Source: Actinomadura sp. NBRC 104425 (GTDB taxonomy: Bacteria; Actinomycetota; Actinomycetes; Streptosporangiales; Streptosporangiaceae). Taken from it: a stretch of DNA of 64,000 nucleotides. The stretch spans positions 42,742 through 106,741 of the forward strand of contig NZ_BSTN01000021.1 of assembly GCF_030269545.1 (NCBI RefSeq), in the 5' to 3' direction. Every line of letters starts with the position of its first letter. Within the stretch, counting starts at the first letter, position 1. This document shows, in pieces, positions 42,594-50,964 of the stretch. A program made the position numbers and the translations under genes. A model generated the notes under the pieces. It saw only the letters and a list, made by a program, of their open reading frames with translations, had not been told where the DNA came from and searched no databases.

Positions 42594-44495
42594 GTGACCT
42601 CACAGGCGAACGCAGAAACGTTCACCTTTCAGGCCGAGGTGACGCAGCTGCTGGACCTCATGGCCCATTCCCTCTACAGCAACAAGGAGATCTTCCTGCG
42701 CGAGCTGATCTCCAATGCGTCCGACGCGATCGACCGGTTGCGTTTCGAACGGCTGTCGCGGCCCGACCTGGGCGAGGACGACGATCCGCCGCGCATCCGA
42801 GTCGAATACGACAAGGACGCGCGCACGATCACCGTGGCCGACAACGGCATCGGGATGAGCCGGGCCGAAGTGATCGACAACATCGGCACCATCGCGCGGT
42901 CCGGCACCGCCGAGTTCCTGCGCGCGCTGAGCGGCGACCAGCGCGGCGACGCCGCCCTCATCGGGCAGTTCGGCGTCGGGTTCTACTCGGCGTTCGTCGT
43001 CGCCGACCGGGTGACGCTGACCACGCGGCGGGCCGGGGCCTCCGCCGAGGAGGGGGTCCGCTGGTCCTCCGACGGCAAGGGCGAGTACACCCTGGAGACC
43101 GTCGAGCGCGCGGAGCGGGGCACCACGATCGTGCTGCACCTGCGCGAGGGCGAAGAGGACCTGCTGAACGAGCACCGCCTGCGGTCGATCATCAAGAAGT
43201 ACTCCGACCACATCAGCGTGCCGATCGTGCTGGGCGCGCAGGGCGGATCCGGGACGGACCAGGCCGGCGGGGAGAGCCCCGTCAACCAGGCGTCGGCGCT
43301 GTGGACGCGTCCCAAGAACGAGCTGGCCGAGCGCGACTACCACGACTTCTACCGGCACATCACCAACGACTTCTCCGACCCGCTCGCCTACCTGCACGCC
43401 AAGGTGGAGGGCCGGTACGAGTACACGCTGCTGCTCTACATCCCCTCCCACGCCCCGTACGACCTGTGGATGCCGCAGGCGCGCCAGGGCGTCCGGCTGC
43501 ATGTCCAGCGGGTGTTCATCCTGGAGGACAACGGCCGGCTGCTGCCGAAGTACCTGCGCTTCGTGCGCGGCGTCATCGACTCCGCGGACCTGCCGCTGAA
43601 CGTCTCCCGGGAGATGCTGCAGGGCAGCCGCGCCGTCGACCACATCCGCTCCACCGCGGTCAAGCGGGTGCTCCGCCTGCTGAAGGACATGGCCGACAAC
43701 GAGCCGGACAAGTACGCCGAGTTCTGGAAGCAGTTCGGCAGCGTGCTGAAAGAGGGCATCGCCGACGACCCGGCCAACCGCGAGGACATCGCCGAGCTCC
43801 TGCGCTTCACCAGCACGCACTCCGCGACGCAGGAGCCGGACGTGTCGCTGCACGACTACGTGGGCCGCATGAAGGAGGGCCAGGACAAGATCTACTACCT
43901 GCTCGCCCCCACCCTGGCCGCCGCCACCGCCAGCCCGCACCTGGAGGCGTTCCGCAAGAAGGGCATCGAGGTGCTGCTGCTGAGCGAGGCCGTGGACAAC
44001 TGGGTGGTGACCGGGCTGCTGCAGGAGTACGGCGGCAAGCGGCTGCAGTCGGTCGCGCAGGGCGTCCCGGACTTCGGCGACCTGGCCGACGAGGCGGAGA
44101 AGCAGGAGGCGGAGCAGGCAGCCGCCGACTACGCCGACCTGCTCGGCAAGCTGAAGGAGGCGCTGTCCGGGAAGGCGTGGGACGTGCGGGTGTCCAGCCG
44201 CCTCACCACGTCCCCCGCCTGCATCGTGGCCAACGAGGCCGACACCGAGCTGACGCTGGCGCGGCGGTTGCGCGGCTCCGGGCTGCCGAACCAACCGGTA
44301 CTGGAGATCAATCCGCGGCATCCGCTGGTCGAACGGCTCAACCGCGATCTGGACGACCCGCGCCTGGCCGACTGGGCCCACGTCCTGTTCACCCAGGCTG
44401 TCCTCACCCTGGGGGCACGCGTGGACGACCCGTCCGACTTCGTCAACCGGCTCAACGGCCTGCTGGTGGACCTGACCGGCGGCGCCGGCGATTGA
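42594..44495 (+). CDS. htpG: Hsp90-family chaperone HtpG
   Basis: This 633-residue Hsp90 has the full GHKL ATPase N-domain: FQAEVTQLLDLMAHSLYSNK, FLRELISNASDAIDRLR, TVADNGIGMSRAEVIDNIGT and IGQFGVGFYSAF. The middle domain (LPLNVSREMLQGSRAVDHIR) and C-terminal dimerisation domain follow. The GTG start at 42594 follows GGCGAGGTGGCGG. It lies between the halogenase and Hpg genes of the peptide cluster and ends at a strong terminator. HtpG is known to support some peptide/polyketide pathways (albicidin, colibactin), so a cluster role is possible but unproven. Confidence 0.97.
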   Translation: MTSQANAETFTFQAEVTQLLDLMAHSLYSNKEIFLRELISNASDAIDRLRFERLSRPDLGEDDDPPRIRVEYDKDARTITVADNGIGMSRAEVIDNIGTIARSGTAEFLRALSGDQRGDAALIGQFGVGFYSAFVVADRVTLTTRRAGASAEEGVRWSSDGKGEYTLETVERAERGTTIVLHLREGEEDLLNEHRLRSIIKKYSDHISVPIVLGAQGGSGTDQAGGESPVNQASALWTRPKNELAERDYHDFYRHITNDFSDPLAYLHAKVEGRYEYTLLLYIPSHAPYDLWMPQARQGVRLHVQRVFILEDNGRLLPKYLRFVRGVIDSADLPLNVSREMLQGSRAVDHIRSTAVKRVLRLLKDMADNEPDKYAEFWKQFGSVLKEGIADDPANREDIAELLRFTSTHSATQEPDVSLHDYVGRMKEGQDKIYYLLAPTLAAATASPHLEAFRKKGIEVLLLSEAVDNWVVTGLLQEYGGKRLQSVAQGVPDFGDLADEAEKQEAEQAAADYADLLGKLKEALSGKAWDVRVSSRLTTSPACIVANEADTELTLARRLRGSGLPNQPVLEINPRHPLVERLNRDLDDPRLADWAHVLFTQAVLTLGARVDDPSDFVNRLNGLLVDLTGGAGD

Positions 44496-44501
44496 TCCGA
44501 A

Positions 44502-44535
44502 GACGGCGCCACGACCGCGCGGTCGTGGCGCCGTC
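44502..44535. terminator. Terminator between htpG and hmo
   Basis: A perfect 15-bp stem, GACGGCGCCACGACC (44502-44516) and GGTCGTGGCGCCGTC (44521-44535), has a GCGC loop. It starts 6 nt after the htpG stop and lies between convergent genes. Confidence 0.85.
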
Positions 44536-44674
44536 GCATCCGGCGGCTGCGCCATTCGGCCAGGTCGCGAAGCACGGTCGGCGCCGAGCCGGCGCAGCAG
44601 CCGGCCTCCGTCGTCGGCCGGCCAGAGCGATCAAGACCTGCTTGTGGCCGGCCGGGGCAAGGGGCGGCGGCGCA

Positions 44675-45742
44675 TCACCACGGAGCGCGTGTCCGCACCA
44701 GGTCGGGCAGGATGTCGGCCAGTGAGCGGGTGCCGGTGAGGGTCATGGCGTCCTCGAGTTCCTCGAGGAGGATGTCGAGCACCCCGCCGACGCCGTCCTC
44801 GCCGTCGGCGGCCAGGCCGTGCAGGACGGGGCGGCCGACCAGTGCCGCGTCGGCGCCGAGGGCGAGGCAGGCCAGCACGTCGCGGCCGCGGCGGATGCCG
44901 CCGTCGATGAGGACGGGGCAGGCGCTGCGCACCGCCGCCGTGATCTCCGGCAGCGCCTCCAGCGTGGCGGGGACGCCGTCGAGCTGCCGGCCGCCGTGGT
45001 TGGAGACGATGATGCCGTCCACGCCGGCCTCCACCGCGCGCAGCGCGTCCGGCGCCGTCAGGATGCCCTTCACCAGGATCGGCAGCGAGCTGACCGAGCG
45101 CAGCCAAGGCACCGCGGACCAGTCCAGCGACGGGTCGAGTTCGGCGCGGGCGTGCGCGGCGGGCGAGGAGAACCCGCCGCCGTCGAGGTTGGCCGGGACG
45201 ACGTGCGGCGGCAGCCGGAAGTCGTTGCGCACGTCGCGCAGGCGTCGGCCGAGCCGCGGGGCGTCGACCGTGAGGACCAGCGCCTCCACGCCCGCGCGCT
45301 CGGCGCGTTCGATCAGCCGCCGGGTGACCGACCGGTCGCGGAAGCAGTAGAGCTGGAGCCACAGCGGCGCCCCGTCGGCGGCCGCGGCCAGCTCTTCGCA
45401 GGCGCGCCCGGCGAACGTGCTGATGGTGACGGGTATGCCCCGGGCGGCGGCCGCCCGGACGGTGGCCAGTTCCCCGTCGGGGTGGGCCAGGGTGTGGAAG
45501 GCCATAGGGGCGACCCCGATCGGCGCCGCCCACGTCCGGCCGAGGATCTTGCAGGTGGTGTCCGGGCCGGCGGCGGGGCGCAGCACGGTGGGACGCAGCC
45601 GCACCCGGTCGAACGCCCGCTCGTTGGCCGCGAGGGTGTGCTCCTCGCCCGCGCCTCCCTCGAAGAAGTCCCAGACCGGCCGCTCCATCCGCCCCTGGGC
45701 CAGCCGCCGGTAGTCCTGCAGCGTCAAAGCGGGCGTCTCCAT
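44675..45742 (-). CDS. hmo: 4-hydroxymandelate oxidase
   Basis: This 355-residue FMN-dependent alpha-hydroxyacid oxidase is expected to convert 4-hydroxymandelate to 4-hydroxyphenylglyoxylate in Hpg synthesis. Visible are WDFFEGGAGEEHTLAANERA, PIGVAPMAFHTLAHPDGELA, WLQLYCFRDRSVTRRLIERA, VKGILTAPDALRAVEAGVDG, the active-site IIVSNHGGRQLDGVPATLEA and IDGGIRRGRDVLACLALGAD. AGGAGGAGGCGGC precedes ATG 45742. It follows chorismate mutase and prephenate dehydrogenase in one operon. The aminotransferase HpgT that would finish Hpg is not in the window. Confidence 0.93.
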   Translation of the reverse strand: METPALTLQDYRRLAQGRMERPVWDFFEGGAGEEHTLAANERAFDRVRLRPTVLRPAAGPDTTCKILGRTWAAPIGVAPMAFHTLAHPDGELATVRAAAARGIPVTISTFAGRACEELAAAADGAPLWLQLYCFRDRSVTRRLIERAERAGVEALVLTVDAPRLGRRLRDVRNDFRLPPHVVPANLDGGGFSSPAAHARAELDPSLDWSAVPWLRSVSSLPILVKGILTAPDALRAVEAGVDGIIVSNHGGRQLDGVPATLEALPEITAAVRSACPVLIDGGIRRGRDVLACLALGADAALVGRPVLHGLAADGEDGVGGVLDILLEELEDAMTLTGTRSLADILPDLVRTRAPW

Positions 45743-45789
45743 GCCGCCTCCTCCTGGTGTGTGCGTGCGTCTCGGCGCGCCGGCGGCGG

Positions 45790-46152
45790 TCACCCCGCGA
45801 GGTCCGGGCGCAGCGCGGCGGCCCCGCGCAGGTAGACGTGGTCCACCTCGGCGGCCGGCAGATCGGTATGGGCGTGCGCCATGAGCCGCACCACCCGCGG
45901 CAGCGCCCCGGGGACGTCGATCTCGCCGGCGCACATCAGCGGCACCCCGTCCAGGCCGACGCGGCGCGCGGCGAGCGCGGGGAACTCGGCGGTCAGGTCC
46001 GGGGTGGCGGTGAACAGCACGCTGATGACGTCGTCGGGTTCCAGCCGGTTGCGTTTCATCACCTCGACGACGAGTTCGGTGGTCGCCTCCAGGATGTGGT
46101 CCCGGGTGTCGGCCTCGACCTGGGTGGCGCCGCGTATGGCCCGCACGGTCAT
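45790..46152 (-). CDS. AroH-type chorismate mutase
   Basis: This 120-residue chorismate mutase converts chorismate to prephenate. AroH-class features are VRAIRGATQVEADTRDHILE, ISVLFTATPDLTAEFPALAA, and VPLMCAGEIDVPGALPRVVR. The monofunctional AroH fold (trimer) differs from the AroQ type used in primary metabolism of many actinomycetes, so this copy is likely dedicated to precursor supply. Its ATG overlaps the prephenate dehydrogenase stop by 4 nt. Confidence 0.93.
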   Translation of the reverse strand: MTVRAIRGATQVEADTRDHILEATTELVVEVMKRNRLEPDDVISVLFTATPDLTAEFPALAARRVGLDGVPLMCAGEIDVPGALPRVVRLMAHAHTDLPAAEVDHVYLRGAAALRPDLAG

Positions 46153-47144
46153 GGCATCACCTCCTGCTGGTGTGGCTCGTGCCGCACGCCGTCGGCGGTG
46201 TCGTGCGCGGTCTCGCGGATGCTCCCGCGCGCCTTCGCGTGCCCGGTCGTGCGTGCGGCGGCCGCCCCGGGCTTGCGCAGATCGTCTTCGCCGGCGCGGA
46301 TCCTGGCGCGGCCGGCGATGCCGCGGTCCAGCAGGTCGGTGACCGTGCGCATGCTCTGCGCGCCGTTGCGGTTTCCCGGCAGGGCCAGGTCATTGAGCGC
46401 GGCCAGCAGGCCGGTGATGTCCGCCTGCAGGTCGCCCAGGATCCGGGCGACCGGGGCGGCGTTGGCCCGCAGGATGTCGCTCCACAGCAGCGAGCTGCCG
46501 CCGGCGATGCGGGTGACGTCGTCCAGCCCCCGGCCCGCCAGCAGCGGCGTCTCCTCGGGGCCGTCCAGCAGGCGCGCCGCCAGCAGGCTCGCGACGACGT
46601 GCGGCAGGTGGGAGGTGAGGGCGACGACCTCGTCGTGGACGCGGCTCGGCATCACCAGCGGCACGCCGCCGCACAGCTCGACCAGCTCCCGCCCCCGGTT
46701 CAGGGCGTGCTGCGAGGTCAGCGGCGACGGCGTGAGCACCCAGGCGCGGCCGCTGAACAGGTCGGCGCGGGCCGCCAGCGGCCCCGAGCGCTCCCCGCCG
46801 GCGAGGGGATGGCCGCCCACGAACGCCGACGGTTCGGGGGCGCGCTCCAGGACCTGGCTTTCGGGTTCGGCTTTGACGCTGGCGACATCGGTGTAGCTGC
46901 GCGCCAGCCCCTTCTTCTGCTGCTCGACGAGCACGGGGCCGACCTGGCTCGGCGGGACGGCCAGGACCGCCAGGTCGACCGGTCCGGGCGGGGGCTCGGC
47001 CCGTCCCGCGCCCCGTGCCGCCGCTGCCGCGGCCGCCGACTCGTCGCGGTCCGCCAGGTACACGGTCAGGCCGCGCCGGCTCGCCGCGAGGGCGACCGAG
47101 GTACCGATCAGACCGGTGCCGATGACGGCCATGCTGCGAATCAC
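46149..47144 (-). CDS. Prephenate dehydrogenase
   Basis: This 331-residue NAD(P)-dependent dehydrogenase turns prephenate into 4-hydroxyphenylpyruvate, the substrate of 4-hydroxymandelate synthase. The Rossmann motif AVIGTGLIGTSVALAASRRG, YTDVASVKAEPESQVLERAP, FVGGHPLAGGERSGPLAARA and VVALTSHLPHVVASLLAARL match TyrA. GTG 47144 is chosen for GGAGATGCCGA upstream. The ~40-residue C-terminal tail is charged and lacks an ACT domain, so feedback inhibition by tyrosine may be absent. First gene of the pdh-cm-hmo operon. Confidence 0.92.
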   Translation of the reverse strand: MIRSMAVIGTGLIGTSVALAASRRGLTVYLADRDESAAAAAAARGAGRAEPPPGPVDLAVLAVPPSQVGPVLVEQQKKGLARSYTDVASVKAEPESQVLERAPEPSAFVGGHPLAGGERSGPLAARADLFSGRAWVLTPSPLTSQHALNRGRELVELCGGVPLVMPSRVHDEVVALTSHLPHVVASLLAARLLDGPEETPLLAGRGLDDVTRIAGGSSLLWSDILRANAAPVARILGDLQADITGLLAALNDLALPGNRNGAQSMRTVTDLLDRGIAGRARIRAGEDDLRKPGAAAARTTGHAKARGSIRETAHDTADGVRHEPHQQEVMP

Positions 47145-47525
47145 TCGGCATCTCCTGTGCGACGTCGCCGGAGGACATGAATTGCGGGCGCGGCCGCGCA
47201 CACGTCACCGGCATTTTGCCGAAGAAGTATCCCACCGGGCCGGCCGTCCAACCCATATGGGAACGGCGGGCGGGAAAGCGGCGGGATGCATTACCCGTCC
47301 GCACGCCGATAGCGGCGGACGCGAACAAAGGAATGCACATCGGCCGGCGGCCGTTGCCGGCCGGCGGGTTTTCGCGGCGGGAAATGCCCCGGCGAATCCG
47401 GGGGCAGTGCCGCCGGCCCATGGCCTCCCGCCGCCATCACCGACGGGGGCCGTGGACGCGGTGATGGCGGCGGCAGGCCGCGGTCGGCGGGACCGGGGGT
47501 GCGCCGCCCCAGCCACCGCGCCGGT
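47145..47525. other. Intergenic region between prephenate dehydrogenase and hmaS
   Basis: No gene here. It holds the hmaS terminator (47428-47473) and, nearer the dehydrogenase, a possible minus-strand promoter: TTGGAC (complement of 47246-47251) with TACTTC (complement of 47224-47229), spaced 16 nt. The GTCCAA at 47246 is also half of a StrR-type site, but its partner half is absent. Confidence 0.4.
47428..47473 (-). terminator. Terminator of hmaS
   Basis: CCGCCGCCATCACC (47428-47441) pairs perfectly with GGTGATGGCGGCGG (47460-47473), loop 18 nt, about 50 nt beyond the hmaS stop on the minus strand. Confidence 0.65.
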
Positions 47526-48599
47526 TCAGGAGCCGGCGGGCTGGTCGGCGGCCCGGCGCCGCTCGACGGCCTCGTACAGGGCCTTGATGTTGTTGCTGCC
47601 GAAGGTCTGCGCGCCGCGCCGCTCGATCAGCTCCCAGAACAGGGTCCGGCGCGGGTGCGTGGACTCGGTGAAGATTTGCAGCATCTCGCCGAAGGAGTCG
47701 CGGTCGGCCAGGATGTTGAACTCGCGCAGCGTGTCGACGGGCAGGTCGGCGCTGCCGAGCCGACCGGGCAGGGCGTCGTAGTAGGCGTCCGGCGTGGTCA
47801 GGAACCGCACGCCCCGGGCGGTGCAGTCGCGCACCGCGGCCGCGATGTCGGCGGTGAGGAACGCCAGGTGCTGGACGCCGGCGCCGTCGTGGTCGGCCAC
47901 GAACTCGTCGATCTGGCCGGGGGCGCGGGTGGTGTCGGGCTCCAGGATGGTGAAGGTTACCTTGCCGGACGAGCTCTGCACGACCTTGGAGTCCATCGCC
48001 TGGGAGCCGACCACGATCCGCTCTTCGAAGATCTGGTCGAAGCCGAAGACCTGCTGGTAGCGGCGGACGAGTCCGGCCAGCTCGCCGGCGGGCACGCACA
48101 CGGCGATGTGGTCGACGGACTGCAGCAGCCCGGTCGCGCCGGTGTCGCCGGTCTCGTCGATGACACCGGGGGCGAACGGCGCGTCGGACGCCTCGCGGGA
48201 GGCGAAGCGGTGCTCGACGTCGCCGAAGCCCGTCACCGACGCGAACGTGACCCGGGCGCCTTCGGGGCCGGACTCCTCCGGGGGGCTGACGGGCTCCGCG
48301 CCCCGCTCCAGCGCCGCGGCGAAGGCGGCGCGGGCGTCGTCGACGGCCAGGCCGATCACCGCCACGCCGTCGCCGTGCCGCCGCACGTACTCGGCCGCCC
48401 GGTGCGCCGGGTCGAGCGCCTCGGTCACCAGCAGGGTGATCTCCCGCTGCCGCAGCAGGATCGTCCGGCAGCCGTGCAGGCCGGTGTCGGGGCCACCGCG
48501 TCCGGCCACCGCGAACCCGAAGGAATCGCACAGGCGCCCCGCGGTCCCCTCGGCGTCCTCGACGTATAACTCGATGTGGTCGATCGAGTCGATTTTCAT
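47526..48599 (-). CDS. hmaS: 4-hydroxymandelate synthase
   Basis: This 357-residue non-haem iron dioxygenase of the HPPD fold makes 4-hydroxymandelate from 4-hydroxyphenylpyruvate. The N-terminal half begins MKIDSIDHIELYVEDAEGTA; the catalytic half contains the metal ligands in LLQSVDHIAVCVP, DGAGVQHLAFLTADI and LFWELIERRGAQTFGSNNIK. Shortness relative to HPPD and overall similarity to glycopeptide HmaS, together with hmo in the cluster, favour HmaS over a catabolic HPPD. It forms its own transcription unit with a terminator downstream. Confidence 0.92.
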   Translation of the reverse strand: MKIDSIDHIELYVEDAEGTAGRLCDSFGFAVAGRGGPDTGLHGCRTILLRQREITLLVTEALDPAHRAAEYVRRHGDGVAVIGLAVDDARAAFAAALERGAEPVSPPEESGPEGARVTFASVTGFGDVEHRFASREASDAPFAPGVIDETGDTGATGLLQSVDHIAVCVPAGELAGLVRRYQQVFGFDQIFEERIVVGSQAMDSKVVQSSSGKVTFTILEPDTTRAPGQIDEFVADHDGAGVQHLAFLTADIAAAVRDCTARGVRFLTTPDAYYDALPGRLGSADLPVDTLREFNILADRDSFGEMLQIFTESTHPRRTLFWELIERRGAQTFGSNNIKALYEAVERRRAADQPAGS

Positions 48600-48891
48600 A
48601 CCGCCAAACCTCCGTTGGTGCGCGTCGGCGTCCTTTCTGGACTCCGGCCGAGCGGTGTACCCCCATCCTCACAGATTCCGGAAGAAAGGAGAGTTGTCCA
48701 ACCCGAAATCATCGGCGTCCGGTGGTTGCGGCCGCCGCGGAACTTCGGCTGGCCGAGCGGACACCGGTATTTCAGCGGGCCGGAAACAACGTGTTCTCCG
48801 CCGCAGGACGGCGCCGGGTGCGCACGCGCACGCCCGGCGCCGTCCCCTGCGGTCCGGCGGGCGGCCCTCCCCCGGGGGCCCGCCCGTCCGG

Positions 48892-49542
48892 TCAGTGCGC
48901 CGCGCGGCGCAGGGCGCGGTCGCAGGCGGCCAGGTGCGCGCCGAGCGCGTCCTCGAAGCTGATCGCGGTGGCCTCGAACATCAGCTGCCGCCGGATCGCC
49001 AGTTCGCTGCCGGTCAGCCCGGCCGCCTGGTCGGCGATCTTTGCGAGGGCGGCCGCCGGGTCGCCGGTCAGTTCGTCGATCAGGCCGAGCGTCAGCGCCT
49101 CGCCCGCTTCGATCGGCGTGCCCAGCAGCGCGGCCCGGCGGACGCGGGCCGTGCCGGCCTGCTGGACGAGCCGGTACAGGGCCATGCCGGGCCAGGTGGC
49201 CTCGCCGTGCCGCGCGACCAGCAGCCGCGTGCCGGGGGCGGCGATGCGCAGGTCGGCGGCGAGCAGGACGTCGAGGGCGGTGCCGCCGACGTCCCCGGAC
49301 GCCACCGCGGCCGTCGGCCTGCCGAGCCGTTCGAGCCGCCGCACGGCGCGTTCCCATTTGGAGACCAGGCCCACGGCGAGGCCGGCGGTCCAGTTCCCCT
49401 CGGGGACGCCCGAGACGTGCAGGGTCACGAGGCCGGGGCCGGTGCGGTCCTCGGCGGCGTCGCACAGCGCCTGGACCGCTTCGACGGACGCCGCCGTGAC
49501 GGGCCGGGAGCCGTCGATGTGGAGCACGAGTTCGTCGCCCAT
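48892..49542 (-). CDS. dpgB: DpgB, enoyl-CoA hydratase-like partner of DpgA
   Basis: This 216-residue crotonase-fold protein starts MGDELVLHIDGSRPVTAASV and contains NWTAGLAVGLVSKWERAVRR, GTALDVLLAADLRIAAPGTR and ARVRRAALLGTPIEAGEALT. In glycopeptide pathways DpgB assists DpgA in forming 3,5-dihydroxyphenylacetyl-CoA. It begins 5 nt after the dpgA stop, so it is co-translated. DpgC (oxygenase) and DpgD, normally next in order, are missing: about 290 nt without genes follow, then hmaS. Confidence 0.9.
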   Translation of the reverse strand: MGDELVLHIDGSRPVTAASVEAVQALCDAAEDRTGPGLVTLHVSGVPEGNWTAGLAVGLVSKWERAVRRLERLGRPTAAVASGDVGGTALDVLLAADLRIAAPGTRLLVARHGEATWPGMALYRLVQQAGTARVRRAALLGTPIEAGEALTLGLIDELTGDPAAALAKIADQAAGLTGSELAIRRQLMFEATAISFEDALGAHLAACDRALRRAAH

Positions 49543-49547
49543 CGCCG

Positions 49548-50681
49548 TCACCACCGCACCAGCGCCGTCTCGATGGTGGAACCGGGGCCCATGGTCATGA
49601 GCACGCCGTGATCGCCGGGCCGCGCCGCGTTCTCCTGCTGGAGGCGTTCGAAGGAGAACAGGAACGACCCGCTGGAGACGTTCCCGTAGTCGCGCAGCAC
49701 GCTGATGGTGTGCCGGACGTCGTGGCGGCTCAGCCCGAGGTTGACCACGACGGCGTCGATGACCTTCTTGCCGCCCGAGTGCACCAGCCAGTGGTCGATG
49801 TCGCTGCGGCGCAGGCCCGTCCCGGCGAGCAGGCGGTTCACCGCGATCTCCGCGTGCGCGCCGACCACGTAGGGGATCTGCGGGTCGAGGAAGAAGCTGA
49901 ACCGGTCCTGGTCCCGGTCCCAGTCGTAGCGCATCGCCTCGATCGCGTCGGTGATGATGAAGCTGGAGAACTTCAGCACGCGCGGGCCGCGCGCCACGTG
50001 GTCGCCGTCGCCGCCTGAGACGAGGGCGAGGGCGGCGGCGCCGTCGCCGAAGAGGCTGTTGACCACGGCCGTGCGCATCGTGCCGTCCAGCGCGTAGGCC
50101 GCCGAGCACGCCTCGGTGCACAGCACGACGGCCAGTTCGCCGGGGTGCGCGGCGGACCAGCCGGCGACGAGGTTGAGCGCGTTGAGCCCGGCGTTGCAGC
50201 CCATGCCGACGATGTCGGAGCGGCTGCAGTGGGGGTCGATGCCCAGTTCGCGGATGATCAGGGCGCTGAGGCCGGGGGTGAGGAACCCGGTGGAGGTGAC
50301 GCAGCACAGGTGCCGCAGGTCGGCGAGGGTCGCCCCGGCGTCCTTCAGGCAGTCCTCCAGGGCCTTGACGCCCATCTCCACGGCCAGCCGCTTGTGCTTG
50401 TCCAGCAGGTCGCCCTGGGGTTCGCTGGTCCGCCTGCCGTGCTCGTCGGGCTCGGGAAGGGTGAGGTGGCGGCGGTCGATCGCGCTGTTGAGGAACACCG
50501 AGCGGATGCGGGGATCGGTGATGTCCAGCAGGTCGAGCAGTTCGGGCTGGGTGACGGGCTCGCCCGACACCGCGGTCCCCACGCCCGCGACCCGCGTCAG
50601 CTCCGGCAGCGCGGCGGCCGGGGCGGCGGGTAACTCGTGCGGGGCTTCGAGGCTGATCGTCATCGGTAGATCCACCCCCAT
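49548..50681 (-). CDS. dpgA: DpgA, type III polyketide synthase for 3,5-dihydroxyphenylacetyl-CoA
   Basis: This 377-residue type III PKS condenses four malonyl-CoA. The catalytic Cys lies in SDIVGMGCNAGLNALNLVAG; other landmarks are CCVTSTGFLTPGLSALIIRE, VNSLFGDGAAALALVSG, RYDWDRDQDRFSFFLDPQIP, and LVHSGGKKVIDAVVVNLGLS (His/Asn region). ATG 50681 gives MGVDLPMT, like known DpgA N-termini, although ATG 50663 has a better ribosome site. A StrR-type operator lies 154 nt upstream in the divergent gap with the response regulator. Confidence 0.96.
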   Translation of the reverse strand: MGVDLPMTISLEAPHELPAAPAAALPELTRVAGVGTAVSGEPVTQPELLDLLDITDPRIRSVFLNSAIDRRHLTLPEPDEHGRRTSEPQGDLLDKHKRLAVEMGVKALEDCLKDAGATLADLRHLCCVTSTGFLTPGLSALIIRELGIDPHCSRSDIVGMGCNAGLNALNLVAGWSAAHPGELAVVLCTEACSAAYALDGTMRTAVVNSLFGDGAAALALVSGGDGDHVARGPRVLKFSSFIITDAIEAMRYDWDRDQDRFSFFLDPQIPYVVGAHAEIAVNRLLAGTGLRRSDIDHWLVHSGGKKVIDAVVVNLGLSRHDVRHTISVLRDYGNVSSGSFLFSFERLQQENAARPGDHGVLMTMGPGSTIETALVRW

Positions 50682-50834
50682 CTGCGCGGCTGGCTCCGCA
50701 GCAGCGTCTTGACGTGCTCGGCCGACATGCTCCCCGTCCTTTCTGTAATGGATCTCTGTAATGGATCGTGCGGGTGCGGGGCGATCCGAACGCTAAACCG
50801 CGTGCTCGCCCCCAACAAGGGTGCGCAGGCGGCC

Positions 50835-50863
50835 GTCCAACCGGGAGACCCGGGCGGTTGGAC
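50835..50863. promoter_or_regulatory. StrR/Bbr-type operator
   Basis: GTCCAA (50835-50840), exactly 17 nt, then TTGGAC (50858-50863) matches the GTCCAR-N17-YTGGAC consensus described for StrR-family activators of glycopeptide clusters; arms extend to GTCCAACC/GGTTGGAC. It lies between divergent dpgA and the response regulator. No StrR-type gene is in the window, so the regulator should be further out. Confidence 0.75.
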
Positions 50864-50964
50864 ACGCGTCTGTGGCGCTCGGGGATACCGTGCCGAAACC
50901 GGCCGTGCGGCATTCTGAGGTGTCGCAAGGGTTGAGCTTGGACACCGGTTTTATGGGGGCGTGG

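Noticed and set aside
42600..44555. A 651-codon minus-strand open frame
   Set aside because: Complete antisense of htpG, which is unmistakable.
47246..47274. StrR-type operator upstream of prephenate dehydrogenase
   Set aside because: Again only the GTCCAA half is present, with no partner at the required distance.
48696..48718. Second StrR-type operator upstream of hmaS
   Set aside because: GTCCAA is present but the sequence 17 nt further is CCGGTG, not YTGGAC; only a half-site.
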